This document shows, one piece after another, positions 8,726-17,264 of a DNA stretch of 64,000 bases. The DNA is from an uncultured Clostridia bacterium (lineage in GTDB: Bacteria; Bacillota; Clostridia; Saccharofermentanales; Saccharofermentanaceae): positions 62,001-126,000 of the forward strand of contig CAMHSJ010000002.1 in assembly GCA_946187935.1 (NCBI GenBank), written 5' to 3'. The notes below the pieces were generated by a model that had not been told where the DNA came from, searched no databases, and saw only the letters and a program-made list of their open reading frames with translations. A program made the translations under genes and the position numbers. Every line of letters starts with the position of its first letter. Position 1 is the stretch's first letter.

Positions 8726-11203
8726 ATGTACGAATACCTTACGTTTGACGAGCAGCTCGAGAAACGCAAGATACACGGCAGAGTTCTTGAGACTCTTGAG
8801 TTTGTAAAGATCAGGGACAAGGTATCTTCGCATGCGAGGACTTCCTATGGAAGAAAGCTCACTGACAGCATGCTGCCTTGTACTGATGCTGACTACGTCA
8901 GAGCCAATCTTCAGTGGACAGACGAAGCCATCACGCACATAAGAAGATTCGGACCTTTGCCTTTGGGCGGTGTAAGGGATCTTGATGAACACATATCCTA
9001 TGCCAAGGCAGGGGGCACTTTGACGTGCAGGGCTCTTTTGGATGTTGCGTCTTTTCTAAGGACTGTAAAGGGCCTTAAAAAGGCGGCATCCATGGCAAGG
9101 TCTGCCGGAGCTCCTTTTGCTGATGAGAATGAGCCTCTGATAATGCAGGCTTTGGACGGACTTAATGAGATAAATGAAGTTCTCGAGTCTTTAGATGAAT
9201 GCATATTAGGCGAGAATGAGATATCCGACCGCGCGAGCAGGGATCTTGCTTCCATAAGACGTGAGATCAAGAGCACGGCATCAGGTATAAGGACTCTTCT
9301 TGACCGTGTCATCTCAGGCAATGAGGATATGCTCCAGGAAGCGATAATCACGATCCGTGAGGGCAGATACTGCATCCCCGTTAAAGCTGACTTTAAGGGA
9401 AGGATACCGGGCATCGTCCACGGCGCTTCTTCCACGGGCCAGACCATATTCCTTGAGCCGATGTCGGTCGTCGAGGCCAACAACAAGATCACTGAGCTCG
9501 AAGCCCAGGAGAATGCTGAGATCCAGAGGATACTGTCTGAACTGACGTATCACTTCATCCTTAAGGAAGATCTCATCAAAGAAGATATCGAGACTTGTTC
9601 TGTATTAGACTTTGCGATGGCTAAGGGTGAATATGCCGTGGAGACTGATTCAAGCTGTGCAGGCACTAATCCTGACGGCCGAATAGTCCTTATCAAGGCA
9701 AGGCATCCTCTCATATCAGAAAAGGCAGTTGTTCCCATAGATATCGAAGTGGGTTCTTCATATAACACACTTATCGTTACAGGACCTAATACAGGCGGTA
9801 AGACTGTCTCACTTAAGACTTGCGGGCTTCTGACTCTCATGACCATGGCCGGTCTTGCTGTTCCTGCAGCTCCCGGGAGCGAAGTGTGCATCTTTGACCG
9901 CGTGCTCGCTGATATCGGAGATGAACAGAGCATCGAGCAGAGCCTGTCCACATTCTCGGCACATATCTCAAACATAGTGTTTATCCTGAAGAATATAAGG
10001 GGCAAGTCTCTCGTGCTGTTAGATGAGCTCGGCTCAGGCACAGATCCTGCTGAGGGTGCGGCGCTGGCTATTTCGATAATCGATGAGCTCAGGCGCAAAG
10101 GCTGCGTCACGATGGCTACGACGCATTACAGGGAGCTTAAGAGCTATGCCATAGACACTGAGGGCGTAATGAATGCGTCCTGTGAGTTCGATACTGATAC
10201 GCTTGCACCTACGTACAGGCTGATAATAGGACGACCGGGTTCTTCCAATGCTTTTGTCATATCAAAAAAGCTGGGGCTCTCATCTTCTATTCTTGAGAAT
10301 GCGAGGAGCAAGATGTCCTCTGAAGAGATATCTTACGAAGAACTCATAAGAAGGGCAGAAGAGGATGCCAAGAAGGCAGAGCAGGCAAGAGCTGATGCCG
10401 AAAGGCTTACTATTGAACTTGATAAGGCTAAACAGGAACTCGAGGAAGAGAAGGCCAAGCTCAAGCAGTCCAAGACCAAGATCCTTAATGAGTCCAGAAC
10501 TAAGCAGAGAGAACTCTTAGAAGAACGTGAAGAAGAGATCGAACAGATGCTCAAAGACTTCAAGAAGAAGTCCAAGGAACTGTCGCGTCAGGAGACCATA
10601 GATGAGCTCAACAAGATCAGAAGAAGGCTTAAGGCCGGAGCTGAGGACCTGGGTTCTGACGAAGATGACGAGATAGCTCAAAGAGTCGCCCTGTCAGGTG
10701 AGCCCGTAAGGGATGTAGCAGTTGGTGAAACATACTATGTTCCTGCTTTTGACATGATAGGTATAGCTTCATCACTGCCTAATAAGAGCGGCACGCTTCA
10801 GATAACTTCAGGCTCCATGAAACTCAATGTCAAGGTGGAGCAGTTAAGGATGCCCACAGCTGAGCAGCTTGGTGAGGATAAAAGGCGCAAGAATAAAGCA
10901 AGACCCAAGGCCGCTTCATCTGAAAGCAAGTCACACGCGAGATTTGATGCGGTCAGCAGTCTGAGTTCTGAGCTGATGCTTATAGGCATGAATACCGCGG
11001 AGGCAGAGTCTGCTCTTCTTAGATATCTTGAAGACTGCAAGCTCTCCGGTGTCAAGAATGCCAGGATAGTTCACGGCAAGGGCACAGGAGCATTAAGATC
11101 CTGCGTCAGGGAGAGACTGTCTAACTGCGACTGCGTCAAGTCATTCAGGGACGGCATACAGGGCGAAGGCGACAGCGGTGTTACCATCGTGTCCTTCTAT
11201 TGA
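8726..11203 (+). CDS. mutS2: Endonuclease MutS2
   Basis: MutS2, 825 residues, a MutS paralogue without the mismatch-recognition domain. It acts in branched-DNA processing or ribosome rescue depending on the organism. The ATPase has Walker A GPNTGGKT at residues 353-360 and Walker B LVLLDELGSGTDPAEG near residue 432. A long Lys/Glu-rich coiled coil follows (about residues 535-640). The C-terminus is an Smr nuclease domain with the HGKGTGALR motif near residue 783. Domain order and length match the family. It starts 2 nt after pfkA and is probably co-transcribed; a CPBP protease gene follows 6 nt later. Confidence 0.95.
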   Translation: MYEYLTFDEQLEKRKIHGRVLETLEFVKIRDKVSSHARTSYGRKLTDSMLPCTDADYVRANLQWTDEAITHIRRFGPLPLGGVRDLDEHISYAKAGGTLTCRALLDVASFLRTVKGLKKAASMARSAGAPFADENEPLIMQALDGLNEINEVLESLDECILGENEISDRASRDLASIRREIKSTASGIRTLLDRVISGNEDMLQEAIITIREGRYCIPVKADFKGRIPGIVHGASSTGQTIFLEPMSVVEANNKITELEAQENAEIQRILSELTYHFILKEDLIKEDIETCSVLDFAMAKGEYAVETDSSCAGTNPDGRIVLIKARHPLISEKAVVPIDIEVGSSYNTLIVTGPNTGGKTVSLKTCGLLTLMTMAGLAVPAAPGSEVCIFDRVLADIGDEQSIEQSLSTFSAHISNIVFILKNIRGKSLVLLDELGSGTDPAEGAALAISIIDELRRKGCVTMATTHYRELKSYAIDTEGVMNASCEFDTDTLAPTYRLIIGRPGSSNAFVISKKLGLSSSILENARSKMSSEEISYEELIRRAEEDAKKAEQARADAERLTIELDKAKQELEEEKAKLKQSKTKILNESRTKQRELLEEREEEIEQMLKDFKKKSKELSRQETIDELNKIRRRLKAGAEDLGSDEDDEIAQRVALSGEPVRDVAVGETYYVPAFDMIGIASSLPNKSGTLQITSGSMKLNVKVEQLRMPTAEQLGEDKRRKNKARPKAASSESKSHARFDAVSSLSSELMLIGMNTAEAESALLRYLEDCKLSGVKNARIVHGKGTGALRSCVRERLSNCDCVKSFRDGIQGEGDSGVTIVSFY

Positions 11204-11209
11204 TCTTCT

Positions 11210-12058
11210 ATGAACGGATCAAAAAGTTACAGTTCGCTGTATATAATCCTCGGCATATTTCCGTTTCTTACTGCGATTTGCTTAATGTATCTTCCTCAGC
11301 TGTTCCTGATCACTGTTGGCGTTATTCGTGCAGCTAATAAGGGTCTTTCTGATCCTGCCGAAGTAAATGCTGATGCTTATGAGTTCTTATATGCCCATCT
11401 GCCCATAGGGTTTGCGGTTTACGGCGTCATCTTAACAGCTGTGTTTCTTATCTGGAACAGATATGCTTTTGGAGAGGGTCTTAGAGTCTTTCTCCCGGAC
11501 AGGAGCAGCATCAACATAAGAAATGCCATAGCAGTCATTCTCATAGCTGTTGCGGCTAACTACATAGCTTACGCGACACTATATTTTTACAAGGCATTCA
11601 CTCCGTCTTTGTTTGAGGATTACTTAACTCTCACGGGGAGGGCGCGCGGCGGCGGAAGCATCATTTACATCGTATACAGCATTCTCCTGGCACCGATCGC
11701 GGAGGAGCTGGCTTTCAGAAACCTGTCTTTCAGATACCTCTCGAAAAGCGTTTTGCCTGTATGGGCTGTTATCGTCATTCAGGCTTTCTTGTTCGGCCTG
11801 CTTCATATGAACTTTATCCAGACGGCGTATACATTTGTGTTCGGCATACTTCTGGGACTGATCAGATACAAGACAGGCAAGCTCTTTTTCCCTCTGATGA
11901 CGCATTTCTTCTTTAACCTCTGGGGCATACTGTCACGCAAGCTGGTGGATTTTGATAAGATGACGCAGAACATATTGATAGCCGTTATCTCCGTGTTCGT
12001 TGTTGCTTTGTGCTATCTGTTCCTTCTAAACGGTTCTATGAGGGCAGAAGAGTCTTAG
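11210..12058 (+). CDS. CPBP family intramembrane glutamic metalloprotease
   Basis: A 282-residue polytopic membrane protein with about seven or eight hydrophobic segments. The Abi/CPBP catalytic motifs are in order: EELAFRN beginning at Glu165-Glu166, then HMNFIQT, then THFFFNL near the seventh helix. These glutamate and histidine residues form the active site of Rce1-like intramembrane proteases. In bacteria such proteins serve in bacteriocin immunity, protein maturation or unknown roles. The start lacks a clear ribosome binding site and lies 6 nt after the mutS2 stop, which suggests translational coupling. The specific substrate is unknown. Confidence 0.85.
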   Translation: MNGSKSYSSLYIILGIFPFLTAICLMYLPQLFLITVGVIRAANKGLSDPAEVNADAYEFLYAHLPIGFAVYGVILTAVFLIWNRYAFGEGLRVFLPDRSSINIRNAIAVILIAVAANYIAYATLYFYKAFTPSLFEDYLTLTGRARGGGSIIYIVYSILLAPIAEELAFRNLSFRYLSKSVLPVWAVIVIQAFLFGLLHMNFIQTAYTFVFGILLGLIRYKTGKLFFPLMTHFFFNLWGILSRKLVDFDKMTQNILIAVISVFVVALCYLFLLNGSMRAEES

Positions 12059-12069
12059 AATGAATTTGT

Positions 12070-12113
12070 TTGTAAGTCAAAGGATTTTATAGTAAAATAT
12101 TTTGGTTATCAAA
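12070..12113 (+). promoter_or_regulatory. Promoter with FabT-like operator for the MarR-ACP-DagK operon
   Basis: A TTGTAA -35 (12070-12075) and a TAAAAT -10 (12093-12098) are 17 nt apart. Immediately downstream, over the predicted transcription start, lies TTTGGTTATCAAA (12101-12113), an inverted repeat TTTG-N5-CAAA. It differs at one base from the TTTGATTATCAAA core known for FabT, the MarR-type fatty-acid synthesis repressor of Firmicutes. The following gene is itself a MarR-family regulator, so autoregulation is likely. Confidence 0.65.
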
Positions 12114-12130
12114 CAACATTGGAGAATGCA

Positions 12131-12655
12131 GTGGAAAATCAGGAACAGATAATGTCAGACAGCCTCGTAAGGATCTTCGAGAATGTCGTGCTTACGGAAG
12201 AGAAATCGCTCCAGGCGGGGTATTTCTCTGATCTTTCCATTGCCGAGATGCATACATTAACAGCCATAGGACCTTACCAGTCCAGGACCATGACCAAGAC
12301 TGCCGAGGACTTGGGCATCACCACGGGCACTCTGACTGTTGCGATAGACAGGCTCGTTAAGAAGGGCTATGTAATAAGACAGAGAGATACCAAGGACAAG
12401 AGAGTCGTAAGGATATCCCTTACCCGTAACGGCAAGCTCGCCTGCAGGATGAATTCCAAGTTTCACAGAGTTCTCGCCAAGAGGATACTTGAAGGATATA
12501 ACGAGGAAGACAGAGAACATCTTATAAAACTCGTTGAAGAGATAGATGCATATGTCGAAGAACAGCTTCACAAATACGATAATACCAGCAACATAAGAGA
12601 AACAGCCACTGAGGTGGCAAGAACAAGCAAAAAGGAGAACAGCAGCAATGGATGA
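12131..12655 (+). CDS. MarR family transcriptional regulator (FabT-like)
   Basis: A 174-residue winged-helix regulator of the MarR family. The recognition region reads TMTKTAEDLGITTGTLTVAIDRLVKKGYV, followed by the wing DTKDKRVVRISLT. This resembles FabT-type repressors of fatty acid synthesis. The ORF track starts at a TTG at 12119, but GGAG at 12121-12124 would then lie inside the gene. The GTG at 12131, 6 nt after that GGAG, is the better start. The gene overlaps the acyl carrier protein gene by 8 nt, and a FabT-like operator covers its transcription start. Together these support a role in lipid metabolism, though no fab genes are visible here. Confidence 0.85.
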   Translation: MENQEQIMSDSLVRIFENVVLTEEKSLQAGYFSDLSIAEMHTLTAIGPYQSRTMTKTAEDLGITTGTLTVAIDRLVKKGYVIRQRDTKDKRVVRISLTRNGKLACRMNSKFHRVLAKRILEGYNEEDREHLIKLVEEIDAYVEEQLHKYDNTSNIRETATEVARTSKKENSSNG

Positions 12656-12929
12656 TATAGACAGCCGAAGTACACAGACAGGTGATGATAAGCGCAGAGA
12701 GAAAGTCTTTGATGACGTGATCAAGCTCTTATCAGAGAACATGGAGATCTCTCCTACGGAAATAACATCTGACCTCGACCTGAATACCGACTTGCCTTTT
12801 GATTCACTGCAGCTGTACGAGATGGTAATAGATCTCGAAGAAGCATACGACATCAGGATCTCTGATGAAGATCTTGACAGCGTAAAGAGCATTGACGATA
12901 TCGTTGACCTGATAGTAAGGCTCACATGA
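12648..12929 (+). CDS. acpP: Acyl carrier protein
   Basis: A 93-residue acyl carrier protein. The phosphopantetheine attachment motif is FDSL with Ser53, followed by the acidic helix QLYEMVIDLEEAYDIRISDED that typically contacts partner enzymes. Compared with the usual 75-80 residues it has a polar N-terminal extension of about 15 residues (SRSTQTGDDKRR). It begins inside the end of the MarR gene, about 11 nt after an AGGAG, and ends by overlapping the lipid kinase gene by 4 nt. It could be the main fatty-acid ACP or a dedicated carrier; no fatty acid synthase gene is adjacent. A dedicated role with the kinase is inference only. Confidence 0.88.
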   Translation: MDDIDSRSTQTGDDKRREKVFDDVIKLLSENMEISPTEITSDLDLNTDLPFDSLQLYEMVIDLEEAYDIRISDEDLDSVKSIDDIVDLIVRLT

Positions 12930-13912
12930 AAAAGATCTTTATTGTAAATTCCCGTTCCAATGATGATTCGCTCAAAGAGTTTAACAGGGCCTTTCATTCG
13001 TTTGACCAGACCCACCTCGAAGAGTGTGAGATAAGATATACCGAACATGGCGGCCATGCGACTGAGATCGCACAAGAGGCGGTTTCATGCGCCAAGTTTG
13101 ACGATGGTGTCTCTGATGCTCTTGTCATTGCCTGCGGAGGCGACGGAACTGTGCATGAAGTTGTCAATGTCTTATCAGGCACGAATGTCCCCATGGCCGT
13201 GATCCCGATGGGTACCGGCAACGACTTCGCCAGGAGCATCATGAGCGACAATCACAGAAACAGCTGTGAGTATTGCTTAAGCGAGATAATAAACGACGAT
13301 TTTGTGGTCAAGGGGATAGATCTCATCAAGGTGGAATCATTTGATGCGGAAGGGAATCTAATCAAAGACAGCAGTGCCTGGTGCAACAATGTCTGTTCCA
13401 TAGGTCTTGATACCAAGGTCCAGTTTGCCGCCAAAAACAAAGTCCTCGCCCATCCGAGATCGGCTTTTGTCAGGAAGACTGCTTATATTACTTCTGCGGT
13501 CAGCTCTTTGTTCGGAAACAGAAGTTCTGAGTTTAAATATGAGGCCATAAGGGGTGACGGCAAGCCGTTTGAATCAAAGGCTTCCAGATATACTCTCATT
13601 AGCATCTGCAACGGCGGATTCTACGGCAACGGCTTTAATCCCGCACCTGATGCAAATGTTTCTGACGGCCTAATGAACATCTGCGCTGTCGATGACGTTT
13701 CCCTTATAAAGGCGATCAGGCTTATCTTGAAATACAAAGCGGGTAAGCATTACGGCCTTGCTAATTTCGATGTCTTTACGACCTCCAGGCTCACTGTTAC
13801 TGCAACAGGCGATGAAGATCTCATGGGCAATTTCGACGGAGAGGACTTCTCCGGCAGGAAGTGCGAGTTTACATGTGAGAGGGATGCTCTCAAGCTTGCG
13901 TTTTACAAATAA
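12926..13912 (+). CDS. dagK: Diacylglycerol/lipid kinase family protein
   Basis: A 328-residue soluble kinase of the DagK/YegS/BmrU family, which phosphorylates diacylglycerol or related lipids. The catalytic-domain motifs are ACGGDGTVHEVVN near residue 70 and PMGTGNDFARS near residue 95, followed by the beta-sandwich domain. It overlaps the acyl carrier protein gene by 4 nt, so it is the third gene of the lipid module behind the FabT-like operator. Recycling of diacylglycerol to phosphatidic acid would link it to phospholipid synthesis. The exact lipid substrate is not shown by the sequence. A new promoter lies right after its stop. Confidence 0.87.
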   Translation: MKKIFIVNSRSNDDSLKEFNRAFHSFDQTHLEECEIRYTEHGGHATEIAQEAVSCAKFDDGVSDALVIACGGDGTVHEVVNVLSGTNVPMAVIPMGTGNDFARSIMSDNHRNSCEYCLSEIINDDFVVKGIDLIKVESFDAEGNLIKDSSAWCNNVCSIGLDTKVQFAAKNKVLAHPRSAFVRKTAYITSAVSSLFGNRSSEFKYEAIRGDGKPFESKASRYTLISICNGGFYGNGFNPAPDANVSDGLMNICAVDDVSLIKAIRLILKYKAGKHYGLANFDVFTTSRLTVTATGDEDLMGNFDGEDFSGRKCEFTCERDALKLAFYK

Positions 13913-13928
13913 CACTTTGTGTTATAAT
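13902..13928 (+). promoter_or_regulatory. Extended -10 promoter before the methionine gamma-lyase family gene
   Basis: A TATAAT at 13923-13928 is preceded by TG one base upstream (TGTTATAAT), the extended -10 form. A TTTACA (13902-13907) sits 15 nt before the -10, slightly short. A TTG start at 13963 with GGAAG 7 nt upstream follows, giving a leader of about 28 nt. Confidence 0.6.
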
Positions 13929-13962
13929 TTCCCTGTAATAAATAATATAAGGAAGCATTAAG

Positions 13963-15231
13963 TTGGAACCATCCGTCAGAGATGTAATCGCGAGCTATGC
14001 GCCGTACGGCGTATCTGACAGCATTATAGATCTTTCCATAAAGGCCGAAGAACAGCTCGGCCCTGTTTATGGTGCAATAGATGAGATCGTTACATTTAAC
14101 CAGCTCAAAGTCTTGGATGCTTTCAAGCAGGAGAAGTTCTCCGATGTCCATATGGGTCAGACGACAGGCTACGGCTACGATGACATAGGCAGGGAGAAGA
14201 TAGAGAATATCTTTGCCAGGGTCTTCAAGGCTGAAGCTGCTTATGTAAGAGTCCAGATCAGTTCAGGTACACAGGCTATCTCTGCGATGCTCTACGGCTG
14301 CTTAAGACCTGGAGATGAGATGCTCAGTGTTACGGGCAAGCCTTACGATACGCTGGCATCTACCATAGGCATCGATTCGCCTAACCATCTGTCACTTGCT
14401 TCATACGGGATAACATACAAGGGTGTTGAGCTCAAGGAAAACGGTGATCCTGACCTTAATGCCATAAGATCAGCAATTACAGATAAGACAAGGATGGTAT
14501 TCATCCAGAAGTCCAGGGGCTATACGGGCAGAAGGGCGCTTGTTTCTTCAGATATCGGGAAGATCGCAAGCCTCGCGCATTCCATAAGTCCTGACATCAT
14601 CGTTGCAGTGGATAACTGCTATGGTGAGTTTACCGAGAAGAAAGAACCCATAGAATGCGGTGCGGATATCATCGCGGGATCCCTTATCAAGAATCCGGGC
14701 GGCGGTATCGCCAAGACCGGAGGATACATAGCAGGGCGCAAGGATCTTGTTGAAGATGCGGCAAGGCATCTGACCACGCCGGGACTGGGTTCTGAAGTGG
14801 GTCCCACGCTTGGTTTCAACAGCATGATAGCAAGAGGTCTGTTTACTGCACCCCAGTGCGTCGGAGAGTGTCTTAAGGGAGCTGTCTTTGCTGCCAAGCT
14901 TTTCGAGCTTAAGGGTATCAGGACGAGTCCTTCATCTGATGAGACCAGAGGCGATATAGTGCAGACCCTCATATTTGAAGATCCTGACAAGATGATCGGT
15001 TTCACGGGCAAGATCCAAAGCTGCGCTCCGGTGGATTCCTTTGTAACACCTGAGCCCTGGGACATGCCCGGATATAGCGATAAGGTAATAATGGCGGCCG
15101 GTGCTTTTGTACAGGGCGCAACAACAGAGCTGTCGTGCGACGGTCCGATGAAGGCGCCGTACATAGCGTATATGCAGGGAGGACTTGTCAAAGAACAGGT
15201 CAAGCTTGCGTGCATGCTGGCTCTAAGCTGA
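13963..15231 (+). CDS. Methionine gamma-lyase family PLP-dependent protein
   Basis: A 422-residue PLP fold-type I protein of the methionine gamma-lyase/aluminium-resistance family (Pfam Met_gamma_lyase). Conserved stretches are TTGYGYDDIGR near residue 70, VRVQISSGTQAI near residue 95, AVDNCYGEFTE carrying the cofactor Asp, and GSLIKNPGGGIAKTGG with the likely Schiff-base lysine. The start is a TTG with a GGAAG site 7 nt upstream; the following residues align with the usual N-terminus of the family. It leads a run that continues into the HlyD-like gene, yggS and sepF, all on one strand with short gaps up to yggS. The physiological substrate is unproven for the family. Confidence 0.85.
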   Translation: MEPSVRDVIASYAPYGVSDSIIDLSIKAEEQLGPVYGAIDEIVTFNQLKVLDAFKQEKFSDVHMGQTTGYGYDDIGREKIENIFARVFKAEAAYVRVQISSGTQAISAMLYGCLRPGDEMLSVTGKPYDTLASTIGIDSPNHLSLASYGITYKGVELKENGDPDLNAIRSAITDKTRMVFIQKSRGYTGRRALVSSDIGKIASLAHSISPDIIVAVDNCYGEFTEKKEPIECGADIIAGSLIKNPGGGIAKTGGYIAGRKDLVEDAARHLTTPGLGSEVGPTLGFNSMIARGLFTAPQCVGECLKGAVFAAKLFELKGIRTSPSSDETRGDIVQTLIFEDPDKMIGFTGKIQSCAPVDSFVTPEPWDMPGYSDKVIMAAGAFVQGATTELSCDGPMKAPYIAYMQGGLVKEQVKLACMLALS

Positions 15232-15241
15232 AGGTGGAGAT

Positions 15242-17263
15242 ATGTCGGATAATCAGTGGTACAACCAGAATAACAAGGGCGGCAACAAGAGCAAGAAGGC
15301 TAACAGGCCGGCAGGTAAGGCTCCAACGCAGGGCAAGAATCCTGTGCCTTCCAAGAAGGCGGCTCCTTCTGCGGGCGCAAAGAAACCCGCAGCTGCTCCT
15401 TCAGGCAAAAAGCCTGTATCTCCCGCGGCGAAAAAGAACGTTCAGCCGTTAGGCAAGGCAGACAAGAAGCACAAGAAGTCTTCTAATTACCAGGCTGTCG
15501 TTACAGAGCAGCAGAAGATAATGGCAAGGGAAGAGAAGAAGGCACGTGAAGCCAAGAAGCTTGCCATGGAAAACGAGCGTAAGGTCCTTGCCGAGCAGGC
15601 AAAGATGGACAAAAAGAAAAGGTCTGCCAAGGGCGCGGCAAGAAAGAGCGCGGAAGGCAGAGCCATCCGCAACGGAATGCTCGGCGCAGTTGCCGTTATC
15701 GCGGCTCTGTTCGTTCTAGTGTTCGTAGTACACCATTTGTACGATCACTTTGCAGAGAAACCGAAGTTCTCGTTCATCACTACAGGCTCAGTCGAGCACA
15801 CCATAGGCGCAAGAGCGCTTATCGTAAGGGATGAGGTAGTCATTAATTCCAGTAACGGCGGTTCTCTCGTTACAAGGATCACTGAGGGTTCACGCGTAGC
15901 CAAGGCGCAGGAAGTTGCGATGGTCGTGCCTGAGAACATGCAGTCAGTAGTATCTGATCTCCGTAATGTTCAGTCACAGATCTCAGACGTCCAGCAGGAG
16001 ATCATCAGCGCGGGCGGCGTAACCGAAGCAGATGTCATCTACAATAATTTCGATAAGAACCTTGCTTCCGTAATCGATTCGATCAGGTTTGATTCGATGA
16101 CAGGCAATGTATCTGATCTTTCGTCATACTCTTCTTCCATCAACGTTATCCTTGATGAGAGAGAAGGAGAGCTCTCTAACATCAACTTCGACGATGAGAG
16201 ATTATCTGTTCTCCGTGACGATGAGAGAGTCTACCAGTCACAGCTTGAGCGTGATGCGAGCAGGGTGTTTGCTGACAGACCGGGCATTGCTTCTTTCAGA
16301 CTCGACGGTCAGGAAGAGATCCTTGATTACGATACATTCCTCAGCATGAACATCTCTGACGTCAAGAGTGCCATCTCGGGCTCAGCAGGAGCCATCCCTT
16401 CTGATCTTGAGGTCGAAGCAGGTGCTCCTGTAATAAGACTGGCGCAGAATGAGAGCCAGTACTTAACTGTCTACCTTTCATCGGATGATGCGGCTATCAC
16501 TGATTTCGCATTGGGGACACATCACGATATCAATGTCAGATCCGAGGGTATCTCGATAGATAACTGCGAGGTCGTAAGATGCGAGAGCGACGGATCAGGA
16601 ATGCTCATTACATTTGAGACTTCAAGATGCGTTGAAGACCTCCTGGGCCACAGGACCGTAGATATAGAGATCGTTATATCTGAGACGAATGGAATGAGGG
16701 TTTCTTCTTCAAGTGTTGTCGATTCGACTTATGTTAAGGATAATACCCCTGCGTTCTCAGTATTCTTCCCGGCTGATTCAGGTATCCCTTCCAGCGCATT
16801 CTCTGAAGGTGCTATCTTTAATATCAATGTCATCCCTGAGCCCAAGTACGACGAACAGGGCCTGCCTGTGGAACAGGAGAATACGGCAGTCGCAGCGGCA
16901 ACTGTAGCGTGCTGTGAAGCTTACGAGGATGGTACGATGCTCGTCGCATTCCAGACAATGAACGATTATTCCAACATGCTCAAGCTCGCAAGGCTCTATC
17001 CTGACGGTTACACGGTAACATTTATTGATACGGCTACGGGACTCGGCAGTTCATGCTCCAAGATATCCTGCACGGAGTTTGACGGCATAGGTACTCTATA
17101 TGTGAACGATCAGGGATTCGTTGACGCTTGCCGCGTCCTGATCCTTGACCATGACAGGGAATTCGTTATCGTTGAACCGATCGGCAGAGCCACGGTCCCT
17201 GATCTTGATACTGTAATAATCACTAATCCTGAGACTGTATCTCCGGGAGATAAGGTGGACTGA
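15242..17263 (+). CDS. HlyD-like membrane-anchored protein with Lys/Ala/Pro-rich N-terminus
   Basis: A 673-residue protein. Residues 1-140 are a low-complexity Lys/Ala/Pro/Gly-rich, strongly basic cytoplasmic region. A single transmembrane helix (about residues 143-168, GAVAVIAALFVLVFVVHH) is followed by an extracytoplasmic part. That part begins with a lipoyl/biotinyl-like half motif (RDEVVINSSNGG, RITEGSRVAKAQEVAMVVP), as in HlyD/MFP adaptor proteins. A helical segment and several beta-rich stretches follow. Comparable HlyD-like proteins are known upstream of yggS and sepF in Clostridia, and here yggS begins 1 nt after its stop. No partner ABC transporter is adjacent. A division or envelope role is inference from context. 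Confidence 0.7.
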   Translation: MSDNQWYNQNNKGGNKSKKANRPAGKAPTQGKNPVPSKKAAPSAGAKKPAAAPSGKKPVSPAAKKNVQPLGKADKKHKKSSNYQAVVTEQQKIMAREEKKAREAKKLAMENERKVLAEQAKMDKKKRSAKGAARKSAEGRAIRNGMLGAVAVIAALFVLVFVVHHLYDHFAEKPKFSFITTGSVEHTIGARALIVRDEVVINSSNGGSLVTRITEGSRVAKAQEVAMVVPENMQSVVSDLRNVQSQISDVQQEIISAGGVTEADVIYNNFDKNLASVIDSIRFDSMTGNVSDLSSYSSSINVILDEREGELSNINFDDERLSVLRDDERVYQSQLERDASRVFADRPGIASFRLDGQEEILDYDTFLSMNISDVKSAISGSAGAIPSDLEVEAGAPVIRLAQNESQYLTVYLSSDDAAITDFALGTHHDINVRSEGISIDNCEVVRCESDGSGMLITFETSRCVEDLLGHRTVDIEIVISETNGMRVSSSSVVDSTYVKDNTPAFSVFFPADSGIPSSAFSEGAIFNINVIPEPKYDEQGLPVEQENTAVAAATVACCEAYEDGTMLVAFQTMNDYSNMLKLARLYPDGYTVTFIDTATGLGSSCSKISCTEFDGIGTLYVNDQGFVDACRVLILDHDREFVIVEPIGRATVPDLDTVIITNPETVSPGDKVD

Positions 17264-17264
17264 T

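Noticed and set aside
12257-13075. 272-aa minus-strand ORF across the MarR, ACP and lipid kinase genes
   Set aside because: It lies opposite three well-supported + strand genes with overlapping starts and recognisable motifs; the translation shows no family pattern and no ribosome binding site.
14619-15215. 198-aa minus-strand ORF inside the methionine gamma-lyase family gene
   Set aside because: Antisense to a conserved PLP enzyme; Ser/Pro-rich composition typical of shadow frames in this genome.
15135-15452. 105-aa + strand ORF rich in Arg bridging two genes
   Set aside because: Out-of-frame reading of the Lys/Ala-rich start of the HlyD-like gene; composition is an artefact of AAG-rich codons.
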